Shown: positions 53,663 through 62,733 of the stretch, one piece after another
How the letters are laid out: each line of letters opens with the position of its first letter
Numbering within the stretch: position 1 is the first letter of the stretch
Assembly: GCF_008369935.1 (NCBI RefSeq)
Contig: NZ_VTUZ01000011.1
Span: 186,001 to 250,000 of the forward strand
Length of the DNA: 64,000 bases
Source of the DNA: Paraburkholderia panacisoli
Lineage (GTDB): Bacteria > Pseudomonadota > Gammaproteobacteria > Burkholderiales > Burkholderiaceae
Direction of reading: 5' to 3'
Made by a program: the position numbers and the translations under genes
The notes under the pieces: generated by a model
Database searches by the model: none
The model's input: only the letters and a program-made list of their open reading frames with translations
What the model was told of the DNA's origin: nothing

Positions 53663-55162
53663 TCAGTGTGCCCACGCCAGCGGCGCGTCGTTCAAGCCCC
53701 AGTAGAGGCTCTTCTGTTGCATGTATTCGCGGATGCCCAGGCGGCCTTTCTCGCGTCCCATGCCGCTCTCTTTCCAGCCGCTGAACGGTGTCGAGATCGA
53801 GAACAGCTTGTAGGTGTTGATCCAGATGGTGCCGGCTTCGAGCGCACGGGCAATCCGGTACGCGCGCTTGTAGTCGCGCGTCCAGATGCCGGCGGCGAGG
53901 CCGAACACACTATTGTTCGCTTCTTTCAGCAGCGCTGCTTCGTCGTCGAACGGCATGGCCACCAGCACCGGTCCGAAGATTTCTTCCTGACAGATGCGCG
54001 CGTCGTTGGTCAGGCCTTCGAGAATCGTCGGCTGAAAGTAGGTGCCGGCTTCGCGGCCATCGCCGACCGGACGCTCGCCGCCGCACAGCAGGCGGCCGCC
54101 CTCTTCGAGACCCAGCGCGACATAGCGCTCGACGCTTTCGCGATGCGCCGCCGTGATCAGCGGTCCCATCTGCGTTTGCTCGCGCGACGGATCGCCGACG
54201 CGCAGCTTGCGCGCGCCTTCGGTCAGACGCCTCATGAACGCGTCGTAAATCGAGCGCTGCACGAACAGACGCGAGCCCGCGATGCAGGCCTCGCCCGACG
54301 AACTGAAAATACCGTACAACACGCCATTGACCGCATGATCGAGGTCGGCGTCATCGAACACGATGGTCGGTGACTTGCCGCCGAGTTCGAGCGATACCGG
54401 CATCAGCTTGTCTGCCGCGATGCGCGCGATGCCGCGGCCCACTTCAGTGCCGCCGGTGAACGACACTTTCTTCACGAGCGGATGACGCACCAGCACGTCG
54501 CCGATCACCGAGCCCTTGCCGGGCAACACGCTGATGACCCCCTTCGGCACTCCGGCTTCTTCACAGATGCGCGCGAGCGCCAGCGAAACCAGCGGCGTGA
54601 CTTCAGCAGGCTTCAACACCACGGCGTTGCCGCCCGCGAGCGCCGGCGCGAGCTTCTGCGCGTCGGAAGCGATCGGCGAATTCCACGGCGTGATCGCTGC
54701 GATCACGCCAATCGGCTCGTACACGCTCATGGTCAGATAGTCGCCGCGCGACGGCGTGACTTCTTCGTCGAGCGTTTCGAGGCAGGCCGCGAAATAGCGG
54801 AACGTGTTCGCGGCGCTCGCCACCAGCACGCGCGTTTCGCCGATCGGCTTGCCGTTGTCGCGGCGCTGCAATTGCGCGAGCGCTTCGTGGCGCGCCATGA
54901 TCAGATCGGCGATGCGGTACAGGATCAGCGCGCGTTGATGCGGCTTCAGACCCGACCAGTCCGCGCGGCGCCATGCGAGGTCAGCGGCTTCCACCGCTTC
55001 GCGGGCGTCGTCGGCATTGGCCGTCGAGATTTCCATGTTGACCGACTGATCCGCCGGATACAGGCTTTTGTACGGGTTGCCACGTCCTTGCCGCCATTCG
55101 CCGCCGATGAAAATATCGCCGGTGGGCACGAGGCTGGTATCGAAGTGAGTCATGTCGGTCAT
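53663..55162 (-). CDS. NAD(P)+-dependent aldehyde dehydrogenase
   Basis: A 499-residue ALDH. The cofactor block is ITPWNSPIASDAQKLAPALA (with N of PWN), the general-base Glu is in MPVSLELGGKSPTIVFDD, and the nucleophile Cys in SSSGEACIAGSRLF. It is closest in features to betaine-aldehyde/2-hydroxymuconic-semialdehyde dehydrogenases. In this operon it could oxidise the semialdehyde or aldehyde formed by ring cleavage or by the ThDP enzyme. Confidence 0.93.
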   Translation of the reverse strand: MTDMTHFDTSLVPTGDIFIGGEWRQGRGNPYKSLYPADQSVNMEISTANADDAREAVEAADLAWRRADWSGLKPHQRALILYRIADLIMARHEALAQLQRRDNGKPIGETRVLVASAANTFRYFAACLETLDEEVTPSRGDYLTMSVYEPIGVIAAITPWNSPIASDAQKLAPALAGGNAVVLKPAEVTPLVSLALARICEEAGVPKGVISVLPGKGSVIGDVLVRHPLVKKVSFTGGTEVGRGIARIAADKLMPVSLELGGKSPTIVFDDADLDHAVNGVLYGIFSSSGEACIAGSRLFVQRSIYDAFMRRLTEGARKLRVGDPSREQTQMGPLITAAHRESVERYVALGLEEGGRLLCGGERPVGDGREAGTYFQPTILEGLTNDARICQEEIFGPVLVAMPFDDEAALLKEANNSVFGLAAGIWTRDYKRAYRIARALEAGTIWINTYKLFSISTPFSGWKESGMGREKGRLGIREYMQQKSLYWGLNDAPLAWAH

Positions 55163-55185
55163 TCCGGTTTGCTTCAGCTAAAGAC

Positions 55186-56016
55186 TTAAATCACGCAGCG
55201 GGCCGCGCGATTGCGCAGCGCGCGAATCGCGCTATACGCGGTCAGCGCGGACGTCTTGGGGTTGTCCGGCAGCGGCTTGCCGCACATTTCCAGCGACATC
55301 TCGCCGAATGCGCCGCGCGCCACGATGCGATGCACGTTGCGTGTCACGTTCGGATCGGCGATCAGGCGCACCGTGGTGTGGTCCAGACCGAGACCGGCCA
55401 GCGCAATCGTCGCGGCGACATTGGCGTTCTTCGGATAGAGCCGCGCCGCTTCGCGCGCGCTGCCTTCGAAGATCACCCGCTCTTCGTTCAGCGTGTTCAG
55501 ATCGCAGACCTGTTCGGCCGGCGTGCCGAGCCAGCCGCTCGGCGGCTTGCGGCCCGTGTACAGCACTTCGTCGAGACCGCCGAGTTTGGCCGCGGCCAGC
55601 GCGTCCACTCCGCCGATCGCGCCGGACAACAGCGTCAGCGTCGCGTCGCCCTCATCGGCGGCGGCGGACAACGCGTCGAGCAGCAACACGTCGGACAACG
55701 CACCGATCGAGGCCACCGCGCAATCCGTGCCGGCTTTGAGCAGCGGCACCACGTGATCGACCAGCGCGCTGTGGCCCGCGCATTCCAGCGCGAAATGCGG
55801 CTGGCTGCTCAAGGCGGAGACCGAGGTCACCACGTCCACCGACGCGCCCACGAATTCACGCACCGACGCCATGTGCCGCTGCGGCACGATCACGTGCGAC
55901 ACGCGCACCGTCGGGTCGGCGGCGACCGAGCGGTACACCGCCTGGCCGATCGCGCCGAAGCCGATCATCGCGACGTCGACAGGTGCGTGATGCCCCGCGT
56001 AGCCGGCCTCATGCAT
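55186..56016 (-). CDS. L-aspartate dehydrogenase-like protein
   Basis: A 276-residue NAD(P)-binding protein of the aspartate dehydrogenase family (EC 1.4.1.21). VDVAMIGFGAIGQAVYRSVA is the dinucleotide motif, ALECAGHSALVDHVVPLLKA the conserved block, and YPKNANVAATIALAGLGLDH then RNVHRI the C-terminal domain with the conserved NANVAAT and His. These enzymes reduce oxaloacetate with ammonia or the reverse. Its place in an aromatic operon is unusual. It overlaps the ThDP enzyme gene by eight bases (ATGCATGA). Confidence 0.88.
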   Translation of the reverse strand: MHEAGYAGHHAPVDVAMIGFGAIGQAVYRSVAADPTVRVSHVIVPQRHMASVREFVGASVDVVTSVSALSSQPHFALECAGHSALVDHVVPLLKAGTDCAVASIGALSDVLLLDALSAAADEGDATLTLLSGAIGGVDALAAAKLGGLDEVLYTGRKPPSGWLGTPAEQVCDLNTLNEERVIFEGSAREAARLYPKNANVAATIALAGLGLDHTTVRLIADPNVTRNVHRIVARGAFGEMSLEMCGKPLPDNPKTSALTAYSAIRALRNRAARCVI

Positions 56017-57667
56017 GTTCCGGCTCCTGTTCCTTGACCGGCGGCCCCGCGAACGCAGTGGCGAACGAGCCGACCGACAGCATGTCCACTTCGACCAGCA
56101 CCGGTCCGCTCTTCGCGATGCCTTCGCGAATGATCGCGTCGGCCTGGTCGAGCGACTTGATGCGGTAGTGCGTGAGCTTCAGGCTCTCGCAGAACTGCGC
56201 GAAGTCCGGCTGATGCAGATCGACGTAGCAGCGGCGGCCGCCGTAGTGCGCGTCCTGAATGTTGCGGATCACGCCGTAGCACTGGTCGTTCATCAGCACG
56301 ATCATCACGTTGGCGTTTTCCTGCACGGCCGTCGCGAGTTCGCCGACGTTGACCATCAGGCCGCCGTCGCCGACGAGGCACACGGTCTTCGCGGCATTGC
56401 CCGCGAGCGCCGCGCCGATCGCCATCTGCATGCCCTGGCCGATGCCGCCGCCGAGTGCGTGTACGCCCGCGCGCGGCGAGAAGATCTTCAGCATGCGGTT
56501 GCCCCACGTGCTGTTCGAGATCGTGACGTCGCGCACCCAGTTGTAGTCGCGGCCCACTGCGGCTTGCAGCGCGTCGACGAGGCGCTTGTACGGGCCGAGG
56601 CCCTTGCCCACGTCGCCCACCGCGCTTTCGCGCGCGGCAGCCAGATCCTGTGCGAACTTCGGATCGACCTTCAGGCGGCCTTCGAGCAGCGTCGCCAGTT
56701 CTTCGAGGACGGCCGATGCATCGCCGTGAATGAACATCTCGTTGCGGTAGCCACGGTTGTCGGCGAGCGCGTCGGCGTCGATGCGATACAACGGTTGCGG
56801 CAGCGCGAGCTTGTACTTCAGCGTTTCATTGCCACGCAGACGCGAACCCACCACCACCAGCGCATCGCACGTCTTGTAGAAGCTCTCGACCGCCGAGTGC
56901 ACGTTGAACGCGCCGAGCGTCGCCGGATGATCTTCCGGCAGCACGCCACGGCCCTGCACGCTGGTCACGACGCCGAAGCCTAGCGCCACGAGGCGCTCGA
57001 CCGCCTTGGCCGCATGACGCGTACCGCCGCCCAACCACAGCAGCGGGCGCTTTGCGTTGACCAGTTGCTCCGCGAGTTGCGCGACGCGCTGGCTGCAATG
57101 CGTGAGCGTCGTGACGTGCGGCGCGCTGAGGTCGCCCGGCCATTCGACTTCGGCTGCCTGAATGTCGATCGGAATCTCGACGCTGACCGGCCCGCTCGGC
57201 GCGGTTTGCGCGACGCGCACGGCTTCGCGGATCGTCGACAGCGCGGTCTCGACCGAGCGCACGCGATACGCGGCCTTCGAGATCGACGACAGCATCGACA
57301 GTTGGTCCGGCGCTTCGTGGATATATGCGAGGTCCTGATCCAGGTATTCGGTTTCGATCTGGCCGGTGACGTGCAGCAGCGCGGTGCCCGCGGTCAGCGC
57401 TTCGACCATCGCACCGGCTGCGTTGCCCGCCGCGGTGCCCGTGCTGGTGAATGCCACGCCGAGGCCGCCGGAGACGCGGGCGAGGCCGTCGGCCATGTTC
57501 ACCGCGCCGGCTTCGCCGCGCGCGCCGACGTAGCGGATCTTGCCGCGGTTGTGGATCGCGTCGAGGATCGGCATGTTGTGAATGGAGATCACGCCGAATG
57601 CGGTTTGAACGCCGCACTGCTCGAGGAAAGCGGCGATCAGTTCGCCAACGGTGGTTTTGTTAGACAT
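56009..57667 (-). CDS. Thiamine diphosphate-dependent enzyme (decarboxylase/synthase family)
   Basis: A 552-residue three-domain ThDP enzyme. The N-terminal domain has the conserved Glu (YVGARGEAGAVNMADGLARV), the middle domain binds cofactor or is structural (about 190-330), and the C-terminal domain has the GDG-x25-N motif (LVGDGGLMVNVGELATAVQE, ending in VLMND). It resembles acetolactate synthase and benzoylformate decarboxylase, so it could decarboxylate a 2-oxo acid or join it to an aldehyde. It overlaps the SDR stop (ATGTCTAA). Confidence 0.9.
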   Translation of the reverse strand: MSNKTTVGELIAAFLEQCGVQTAFGVISIHNMPILDAIHNRGKIRYVGARGEAGAVNMADGLARVSGGLGVAFTSTGTAAGNAAGAMVEALTAGTALLHVTGQIETEYLDQDLAYIHEAPDQLSMLSSISKAAYRVRSVETALSTIREAVRVAQTAPSGPVSVEIPIDIQAAEVEWPGDLSAPHVTTLTHCSQRVAQLAEQLVNAKRPLLWLGGGTRHAAKAVERLVALGFGVVTSVQGRGVLPEDHPATLGAFNVHSAVESFYKTCDALVVVGSRLRGNETLKYKLALPQPLYRIDADALADNRGYRNEMFIHGDASAVLEELATLLEGRLKVDPKFAQDLAAARESAVGDVGKGLGPYKRLVDALQAAVGRDYNWVRDVTISNSTWGNRMLKIFSPRAGVHALGGGIGQGMQMAIGAALAGNAAKTVCLVGDGGLMVNVGELATAVQENANVMIVLMNDQCYGVIRNIQDAHYGGRRCYVDLHQPDFAQFCESLKLTHYRIKSLDQADAIIREGIAKSGPVLVEVDMLSVGSFATAFAGPPVKEQEPEHA

Positions 57668-58469
57668 GTCGTGCAACGCCTCCAGAAACATCGATGTGAC
57701 TGCCCGTCGTATAGGACGACAGCGTCGTAGCCAGGTAAAAGAGCGCTTGAGCGGCTTCTTCGGGGCGACCGAAGCGGCCTAGCGGAATGTTTTTCGTGCG
57801 CGCGAGCTCGGCGGTCCAGTCTTCCCAGCTCTGGCCCGGCTTCGCCTGCGTCGCGAAACGGCGGCGCCACTGACCCGATTCGACGATGCCGATCAGGATC
57901 GAATTGACACGGATGCGCTGCGGCGCGAGTTCGACCGCGAGCGACTTGATGAGGCTCAACACGCCGGCGCGCGCCGACGATGTCGCCACCATGTGCGGTT
58001 CGGGTTGCAGCGCGAGCAGCGAGTTCACGCAAACCACCGCCGCGTTGTTGCCGGCGCCGGCCGCGTCGCGCAGCATCGGCAAAAACGCGCGCGTCGGGCG
58101 AATCACGCTGAAGTACTTCAGGTCGAGTTCTTCGCGCCACGCGTCGTCGGTGGTGTCGGCGAACGTCGACACACGCCCCTGGCCCGCGTTGTTCACCAGC
58201 ATGTCGGTGCGGCCGAAGCGCTCCTGCACCGCTTTCGCAAACGCGTTGACGTCCTCAGTGTCGAGCACGTCGCAGCTTTGCGCGAGCAGTTGCGCGTCGG
58301 GAAACTGCGCGTTCAGCGCGGCTTGCGCTTGCGCGAGCCGCTCGGCGTTACGGCCGCAGATCGCGACCGAGGCGCCGGCCCGCAAAAACAGTTCGGCGGT
58401 CGCGAGGCCGATGCCGGACGAACCGCCCGTCACCACCGCTACCTGCCCGGTCAAGTCGATTTGAATCAT
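57660..58469 (-). CDS. SDR-family oxidoreductase
   Basis: A 269-residue classical SDR: VAVVTGGSSGIGLATAELFL (T-G-x3-G-x-G), MLVNNAGQGRVSTFADTTDD, and a catalytic region where the usual tyrosine position reads HMVATSSARAGVLSLIKSLA, so Ser replaces the Tyr-x3-Lys tyrosine and no lysine follows at +4. It may be an altered, possibly non-canonical member. Its start overlaps the IclR stop by one base (TGATG). Confidence 0.88.
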   Translation of the reverse strand: MIQIDLTGQVAVVTGGSSGIGLATAELFLRAGASVAICGRNAERLAQAQAALNAQFPDAQLLAQSCDVLDTEDVNAFAKAVQERFGRTDMLVNNAGQGRVSTFADTTDDAWREELDLKYFSVIRPTRAFLPMLRDAAGAGNNAAVVCVNSLLALQPEPHMVATSSARAGVLSLIKSLAVELAPQRIRVNSILIGIVESGQWRRRFATQAKPGQSWEDWTAELARTKNIPLGRFGRPEEAAQALFYLATTLSSYTTGSHIDVSGGVARHV

Positions 58470-59353
58470 CAGAGCCCCAATGCCTTCATGTATTTGCTGC
58501 CCGCGTTCGGGCCGTTTTTCGGCCGATAGTTGAGCCGCTGCGAGAGTTCGTCGGCCGCGCGGCGGACCTTGTCGATCAAGCCACTATCGAGCAGCGATGC
58601 GTCGATCTCGTGACGCGGAATCGTGGTCGTGATGACCGCGACGATGCGGCCCGTGTCGTTGCGCACCGGCGCGCTCACCACCGAAATGCCGCGCTCGAAC
58701 GACGACTCGCTGATCGCGAAACCGCGCCGCGCGTCGTCGCGAATCCGTTCGTACAGATCCTCGACGGTGGCGGGCGTCTGCTTCGTGAAGCGCTCGAGTT
58801 CCGGTTCGGGATAGAGCTTCTTCAGATCGTCGAGCGTCATGTCGCCCATCAGCACCTGGCCGTGGGTCGTCGCATGGGCCGGCAGACGGGTGCCGACATT
58901 GACCTTCACCGAACTGAAAATCGGCGCGTGGCTTTGCGCCTTGGCGACGAACACCACGTCGCGTCCGTCGCGAATCACGATGTGGCTCGTCAGACCGGTT
59001 TCGTTGCGCAGCGCTTCGATAATCGGCAGGCCGAGGTCGGTCAGTTCGAGCGAACTCAGATATTCGAACCCGAGCCGCAGCACCGCGACGCCGAGGCGAT
59101 AGTTGCGGTCCTTGTCGGCGCGCTCCAGAAAGCCGAGCGATTCGAGCGTTTGCAGCAGACGGAACACCGTCGTGCGGGGAATCTTCAGGCGCCGGGACAA
59201 TTCCGGGGCGCCGAGAACCGGCTCGCGCGGCGAGAACTCGGTCAGAATCTTCAGACCACGTTCCAGACCCGGTACCCGGTAGCCGGAATCGCTACTGGTG
59301 TCGGTGCGCTCGTCGTCCGCGTCGCGCTCGGCGTTGATGATGTCGGGCGTCAT
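58469..59353 (-). CDS. IclR-family transcriptional regulator
   Basis: A 294-residue regulator. The N-terminal winged helix is at about 25-90 (GYRVPGLERGLKILTEFSPR, APELSRRLKIPRTTVFRLLQ) and the GAF-like effector domain at about 100-270 (VGTRLPAHATTHGQVLMGDM; RDDARRGFAISESSFERGIS). The gene is inside the operon, tightly packed between hydrolase and SDR, and so is likely to control it. IclR proteins commonly regulate aromatic pathways (as PcaU, PobR). The effector is unknown. Confidence 0.92.
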   Translation of the reverse strand: MTPDIINAERDADDERTDTSSDSGYRVPGLERGLKILTEFSPREPVLGAPELSRRLKIPRTTVFRLLQTLESLGFLERADKDRNYRLGVAVLRLGFEYLSSLELTDLGLPIIEALRNETGLTSHIVIRDGRDVVFVAKAQSHAPIFSSVKVNVGTRLPAHATTHGQVLMGDMTLDDLKKLYPEPELERFTKQTPATVEDLYERIRDDARRGFAISESSFERGISVVSAPVRNDTGRIVAVITTTIPRHEIDASLLDSGLIDKVRRAADELSQRLNYRPKNGPNAGSKYMKALGL

Positions 59354-60244
59354 TCATTGGCTCCGTTGTCCGCCGCTCGCGCGGCAGAACGTGTCGATGA
59401 TCGCGGTGTACGCGGCGGGTGCTTCGATATAGCCGGCGTGCCCCGCGTGCGGCACGACCTGCAATGGCGTGCGCGCGGCCTGTGCGAGACGCTCGCAGGC
59501 GGCGGGCGGGGTAATGGCGTCGTCGGCGCCGACCGCGACGTTCACACGGCCTGAGTAGCGCGCGAGGTCGGCGGCGAGATCGGCGTTCGCGAGCAGATGT
59601 GTTGCTTGCGCGTAGCCGTGCGGGATCACGCGCGACATGTTCCAGCGCACCCACGCGCGGGCTTCCTCGCTTGCGTGAGCGGACAGCATATTGGCGCTGC
59701 GTTTTTCGGCGAGACCTTGCGGGCCGAGTTCTTTCAGCATGGCGAGGCGCTGGTCGCGCTTCGTCTCGCGCACCTCGGCCGATGCCGCGCCGTAGCCGCC
59801 CGCCGGCGACAACAACAGCAGACCGGCGACACGGCGCGGGTGAGTCGTAGCAAACGCGCCGGCGATGATCGCACCGAGCGAGTGCCCGACCAGCACGCAG
59901 CGTTCGATACCGAGCGCGTCGAGCCAGTCCTTCAATGCGGTTGCGTAATCGTCCGCAACGGGCGACGCCGCCGCAACCGGCGTGGACCTGCCATAACCCG
60001 GCGCATCCCATGCCAGCACGCGACGGCTCGCGCCGAGCACGTCGAACTGCTGCACCCACGATGCCGCACCCGAACCGATACCGTGCAGCAACACGAGCGG
60101 CAGCGCATCGCTGTCGGCGCCGCCGGCTTCGCGGTAGCTCAGCACGCTTTGCGATGCCAGCGCGACCTGCTGCACCGCAAATCGCGCAAGGCGTGCTTCG
60201 AACGTGGCGGGCTGAGCGGCGGTAGCGGACGGGACTGCGGACAT
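59354..60244 (-). CDS. Alpha/beta hydrolase, meta-cleavage product hydrolase-like
   Basis: A 296-residue serine hydrolase. PLVLLHGIGSGAASWVQQFD is the oxyanion segment, VLVGHSLGAIIAGAFATTHP the nucleophile elbow (Ser of GHSLG), NVAVGADDAITPPAA the Asp region and VVPHAGHAGYIEAPA the catalytic His. This is the usual form of C-C bond hydrolases such as BphD and of related esterases. Together with the extradiol dioxygenase it fits ring-cleavage product hydrolysis. AAGGAAATC precedes the ATG. Confidence 0.9.
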   Translation of the reverse strand: MSAVPSATAAQPATFEARLARFAVQQVALASQSVLSYREAGGADSDALPLVLLHGIGSGAASWVQQFDVLGASRRVLAWDAPGYGRSTPVAAASPVADDYATALKDWLDALGIERCVLVGHSLGAIIAGAFATTHPRRVAGLLLLSPAGGYGAASAEVRETKRDQRLAMLKELGPQGLAEKRSANMLSAHASEEARAWVRWNMSRVIPHGYAQATHLLANADLAADLARYSGRVNVAVGADDAITPPAACERLAQAARTPLQVVPHAGHAGYIEAPAAYTAIIDTFCRASGGQRSQ

Positions 60245-60290
60245 GATTTCCTTCGCGAGTGTTTTGAAACTGGAACGTCGCTTCAGCGAT

Positions 60291-60818
60291 TTAGCGCTTG
60301 AGCCTGGCGAGCGGCGAATCCGGCGGATATGTCGGCGTGATCGGCTTCGGCGAACCGAGCATCACGCACATCAGCGCGTCTTCTTCGCCGATGTTCACTT
60401 CCGTGCGGTACACGCCCGGCGGCACCGAGATCAGGTCGCGTTCGCCGAGTACGGCTTCCCACGTTTCACCGTCTTTCTCGCAGACCACTTTCATCTTGCC
60501 GCGCAGCACGAAGAAGATTTCTTCGACATCCATATGAATATGGCTCGGGCCGATGTTGCCGGCCGGGATCACCATCGTCGAGAACGTGAAGCCGCCTGCG
60601 GGCACCGTGTTCGAGTCCTTCGCGACGCCCGTGCCGCCCGTGCCGACGTAGCGCATTTGCGCGCGGCGGTACTTCGGGTCGTAGTCGGCCTGGAACTTCA
60701 GCGCGTCCCAGTCATAGCGACGCGTTTCCAGGCGCGCGACGCGGCTGTCCAGCCATTGCGCGAAGCTCGCGTCCGCGGGTTGGTCCCACGATTTACGTTC
60801 GATATCGGCGTCCGCCAT
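60291..60818 (-). CDS. Cupin-domain protein
   Basis: A 175-residue protein with one cupin barrel at about 80-150: IGPSHIHMDVEEIFFVLRGK (motif 1, H-x-H, E) and LGERDLISVPPGVYRTEVNI (motif 2). The first 70 residues are unusual for a cupin and contain R-x-E-T/R-R-rich helices. Strong AAGGAGAAAGAG precedes the ATG at 60818. Cupins in such operons can be isomerases or dioxygenases on ring-cleavage products; the activity here is unknown. Confidence 0.83.
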   Translation of the reverse strand: MADADIERKSWDQPADASFAQWLDSRVARLETRRYDWDALKFQADYDPKYRRAQMRYVGTGGTGVAKDSNTVPAGGFTFSTMVIPAGNIGPSHIHMDVEEIFFVLRGKMKVVCEKDGETWEAVLGERDLISVPPGVYRTEVNIGEEDALMCVMLGSPKPITPTYPPDSPLARLKR

Positions 60819-60844
60819 CTCTTTCTCCTTTCGATTCGACAAGA

Positions 60845-61612
60845 TCAATTCATCACGAAGCCGCCGTTGACCGGCAGCAATTGGCCGGTCACGAAGCGCG
60901 CGGCATCGGACAACAGGAACAGCACCGGCCCGGTCACGTCATCGGGCACTTGCGCGCGCGTCAGCGCGCGGCCTTGCAGGTAATACTGGTGACGCTCGGC
61001 GGGCACATAGGCGGTCGCCTCGACTTCGGTCAGCCCCGGCGCGATCGCGTTGACCGTCACCTGATGGGCGCCGAATTCGCGCGCCAGGGAGCGTGTCATC
61101 GAGATCACCGCGCCCTTGCTCGCGACATACGCGAGCAGCTTCGGCGCGCCCCACATCGCCGTGTCCGACGCGATGTTGACGATGCTGCCGCGGTGCGAGT
61201 CGCGCAGATACGGCAGCGCGGCGGTACTCATCAGCCAGGTGCCGCGCACGTTGACGTTCATCACGGCGTCCCACGTCTCGACCGACAACTCGTCGGCGAA
61301 CTTGCCGCCGGAGTTGGTGATCGCCGCGTTGTTGATCAGCGCATCGATGCCGCCGAGTCGCGCCGCGCCTTGCTGCGCGAACTGTTCGATGCTGACGGGG
61401 TCGGCGAGATCGAGCGGCAGGTAGGTCGCCGCGTGGCCATGCTCGCGCAGCGATGCCGCGAGCGCCGCGCCTTCCTCGTGCAGCACGTCGCCGAACACCA
61501 CTTGTGCGCCGGCCTGCACCAGGGCGCGGACAAACGCCGCGCCGAGACCGCGCGCGCCGCCCGTCACGAGGACGCGCCGGCCGTTAAGCGCTGCGTGGGC
61601 GTCGTTATGCAT
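60845..61612 (-). CDS. SDR-family dehydrogenase (likely cis-dihydrodiol or alcohol dehydrogenase)
   Basis: A 255-residue SDR: VLVTGGARGLGAAFVRALVQ (cofactor loop), ALINNAAITNSGGKFADELS, SIVNIASDTAMWGAPKLLAY (catalytic Ser and Tyr), VASKGAVISMTRSLA (Lys), and a C-terminal GFVMN. Next to a Rieske oxygenase it is a good candidate for the cis-dihydrodiol dehydrogenase that rearomatises the ring to a catechol. Its ATG overlaps the oxygenase stop by eight bases (ATGCATAA). Confidence 0.9.
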   Translation of the reverse strand: MHNDAHAALNGRRVLVTGGARGLGAAFVRALVQAGAQVVFGDVLHEEGAALAASLREHGHAATYLPLDLADPVSIEQFAQQGAARLGGIDALINNAAITNSGGKFADELSVETWDAVMNVNVRGTWLMSTAALPYLRDSHRGSIVNIASDTAMWGAPKLLAYVASKGAVISMTRSLAREFGAHQVTVNAIAPGLTEVEATAYVPAERHQYYLQGRALTRAQVPDDVTGPVLFLLSDAARFVTGQLLPVNGGFVMN

Positions 61613-62684
61613 GGCTGTAGCCCGCTTCAGCAGCTGCCGCCGCTTGCGCGCGATGCGCGTCGAGATCGGCGAAATGCTGTTGGGCGCGCTGGCGCAGCAT
61701 GCGGCGCACACGCGTCATGCCGACGTCGTGCTGATAGAGGAATTCGTGCTCGCGCGCGTTCGGCGCCATGCTTTCGAGCACGTAGCGGTCCTGTTCGAGC
61801 ACGGCCCAATGCAGACCTTCCAGCCGGTTGCGGTACAGGAAGCGCCACGCGTCGCGCTGCCAGCCTTGCACCTTGCGGGTGCGCCAGAAGTAGACCTGGC
61901 AGTTGTCTTCGTCGACCGGCACGGCGAAGCCGATGATCCCGAAGCTGCCGCCCGGGCCGAACTTCTTCTTGTACGGAATCGCGAGGCGCATCCACAAGGT
62001 GCCGGTTTCGCCGAGTTCCACCCAGTCGAAGTTCACGTCACGCTGGCCGACCTTCTCGAACATCAGACCAGTTTCGGTCTTGCGCACGCGCATGTCGGCC
62101 TGTTTGTCGCCTTCGGCCATCGAGTGCGACGTCGCGTGCAGATACGCGCCGTGCATCGGGTCCATCACGTTGTCGATCGCGTACTGGTAATTGCATTTCC
62201 AGTGCGACATGCACAGGAAGCTCGCGTACTCCTCGCCGACCAGTTCTTCCGGCAGCGTCAGCGGCGTGGGTTCCTTATGCGCGTCGTCGCCGAACCACAG
62301 AAAGATCGCGCCCGCATGTTCTTCGACCGGATACGACTTCACGCACTTCTGGCCTTCCAGCGGGCAGGCCGATACGGCGGGCACGCGCTGCACCGTGCCG
62401 GTGCCGTCGACTTCAATGCCGTGATACCAGCACGCGACGCTGCCGCCGAGGTTCCAGCCGAGCGACAGACGCGCGCCGCGATGGGGGCAACGGTCTTCGA
62501 GTGCGCGGACTTTGCCTTCCTTGTCGCGCCACAGCACGATCTGGTCGCCCAGGCGCGTGATGCCGATCGGCGCGTCGCCGACTTGCCAGCTCGGCGCGAC
62601 GGGATACCAGTAGTTGCGCAGGCCTTTGTTCAGGTACGACTGGATCGGGTCGGCTGCGCCTTGAGTTGTAGTGGGGGACGTCAT
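61605..62684 (-). CDS. Rieske oxygenase alpha subunit of the catabolic operon
   Basis: A 359-residue oxygenase of the Pobs/phthalate-type group. The Rieske motif is C-P-H-R-G at about 69-73, then C-W-Y-H-G about 17 residues on; the catalytic iron motif is AIDNVMDPMHGAYLHATSHS (N-x2-D-x2-H-x4-H) at about 184-204. No beta-subunit gene is present, so it is probably an alpha-only trimer or hexamer. The ATG at 62684 begins MTSPTTTQGAADPIQSY; the frame is open further upstream. Electrons would come from the ferredoxin (63047-63361) and reductase (51422-52687). Confidence 0.93.
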   Translation of the reverse strand: MTSPTTTQGAADPIQSYLNKGLRNYWYPVAPSWQVGDAPIGITRLGDQIVLWRDKEGKVRALEDRCPHRGARLSLGWNLGGSVACWYHGIEVDGTGTVQRVPAVSACPLEGQKCVKSYPVEEHAGAIFLWFGDDAHKEPTPLTLPEELVGEEYASFLCMSHWKCNYQYAIDNVMDPMHGAYLHATSHSMAEGDKQADMRVRKTETGLMFEKVGQRDVNFDWVELGETGTLWMRLAIPYKKKFGPGGSFGIIGFAVPVDEDNCQVYFWRTRKVQGWQRDAWRFLYRNRLEGLHWAVLEQDRYVLESMAPNAREHEFLYQHDVGMTRVRRMLRQRAQQHFADLDAHRAQAAAAAEAGYSHA

Positions 62685-62733
62685 GAAGAGACTCCGGGTA
62701 CGGATGCGATGAAACGTGTTCGGGAAAGCGCGC

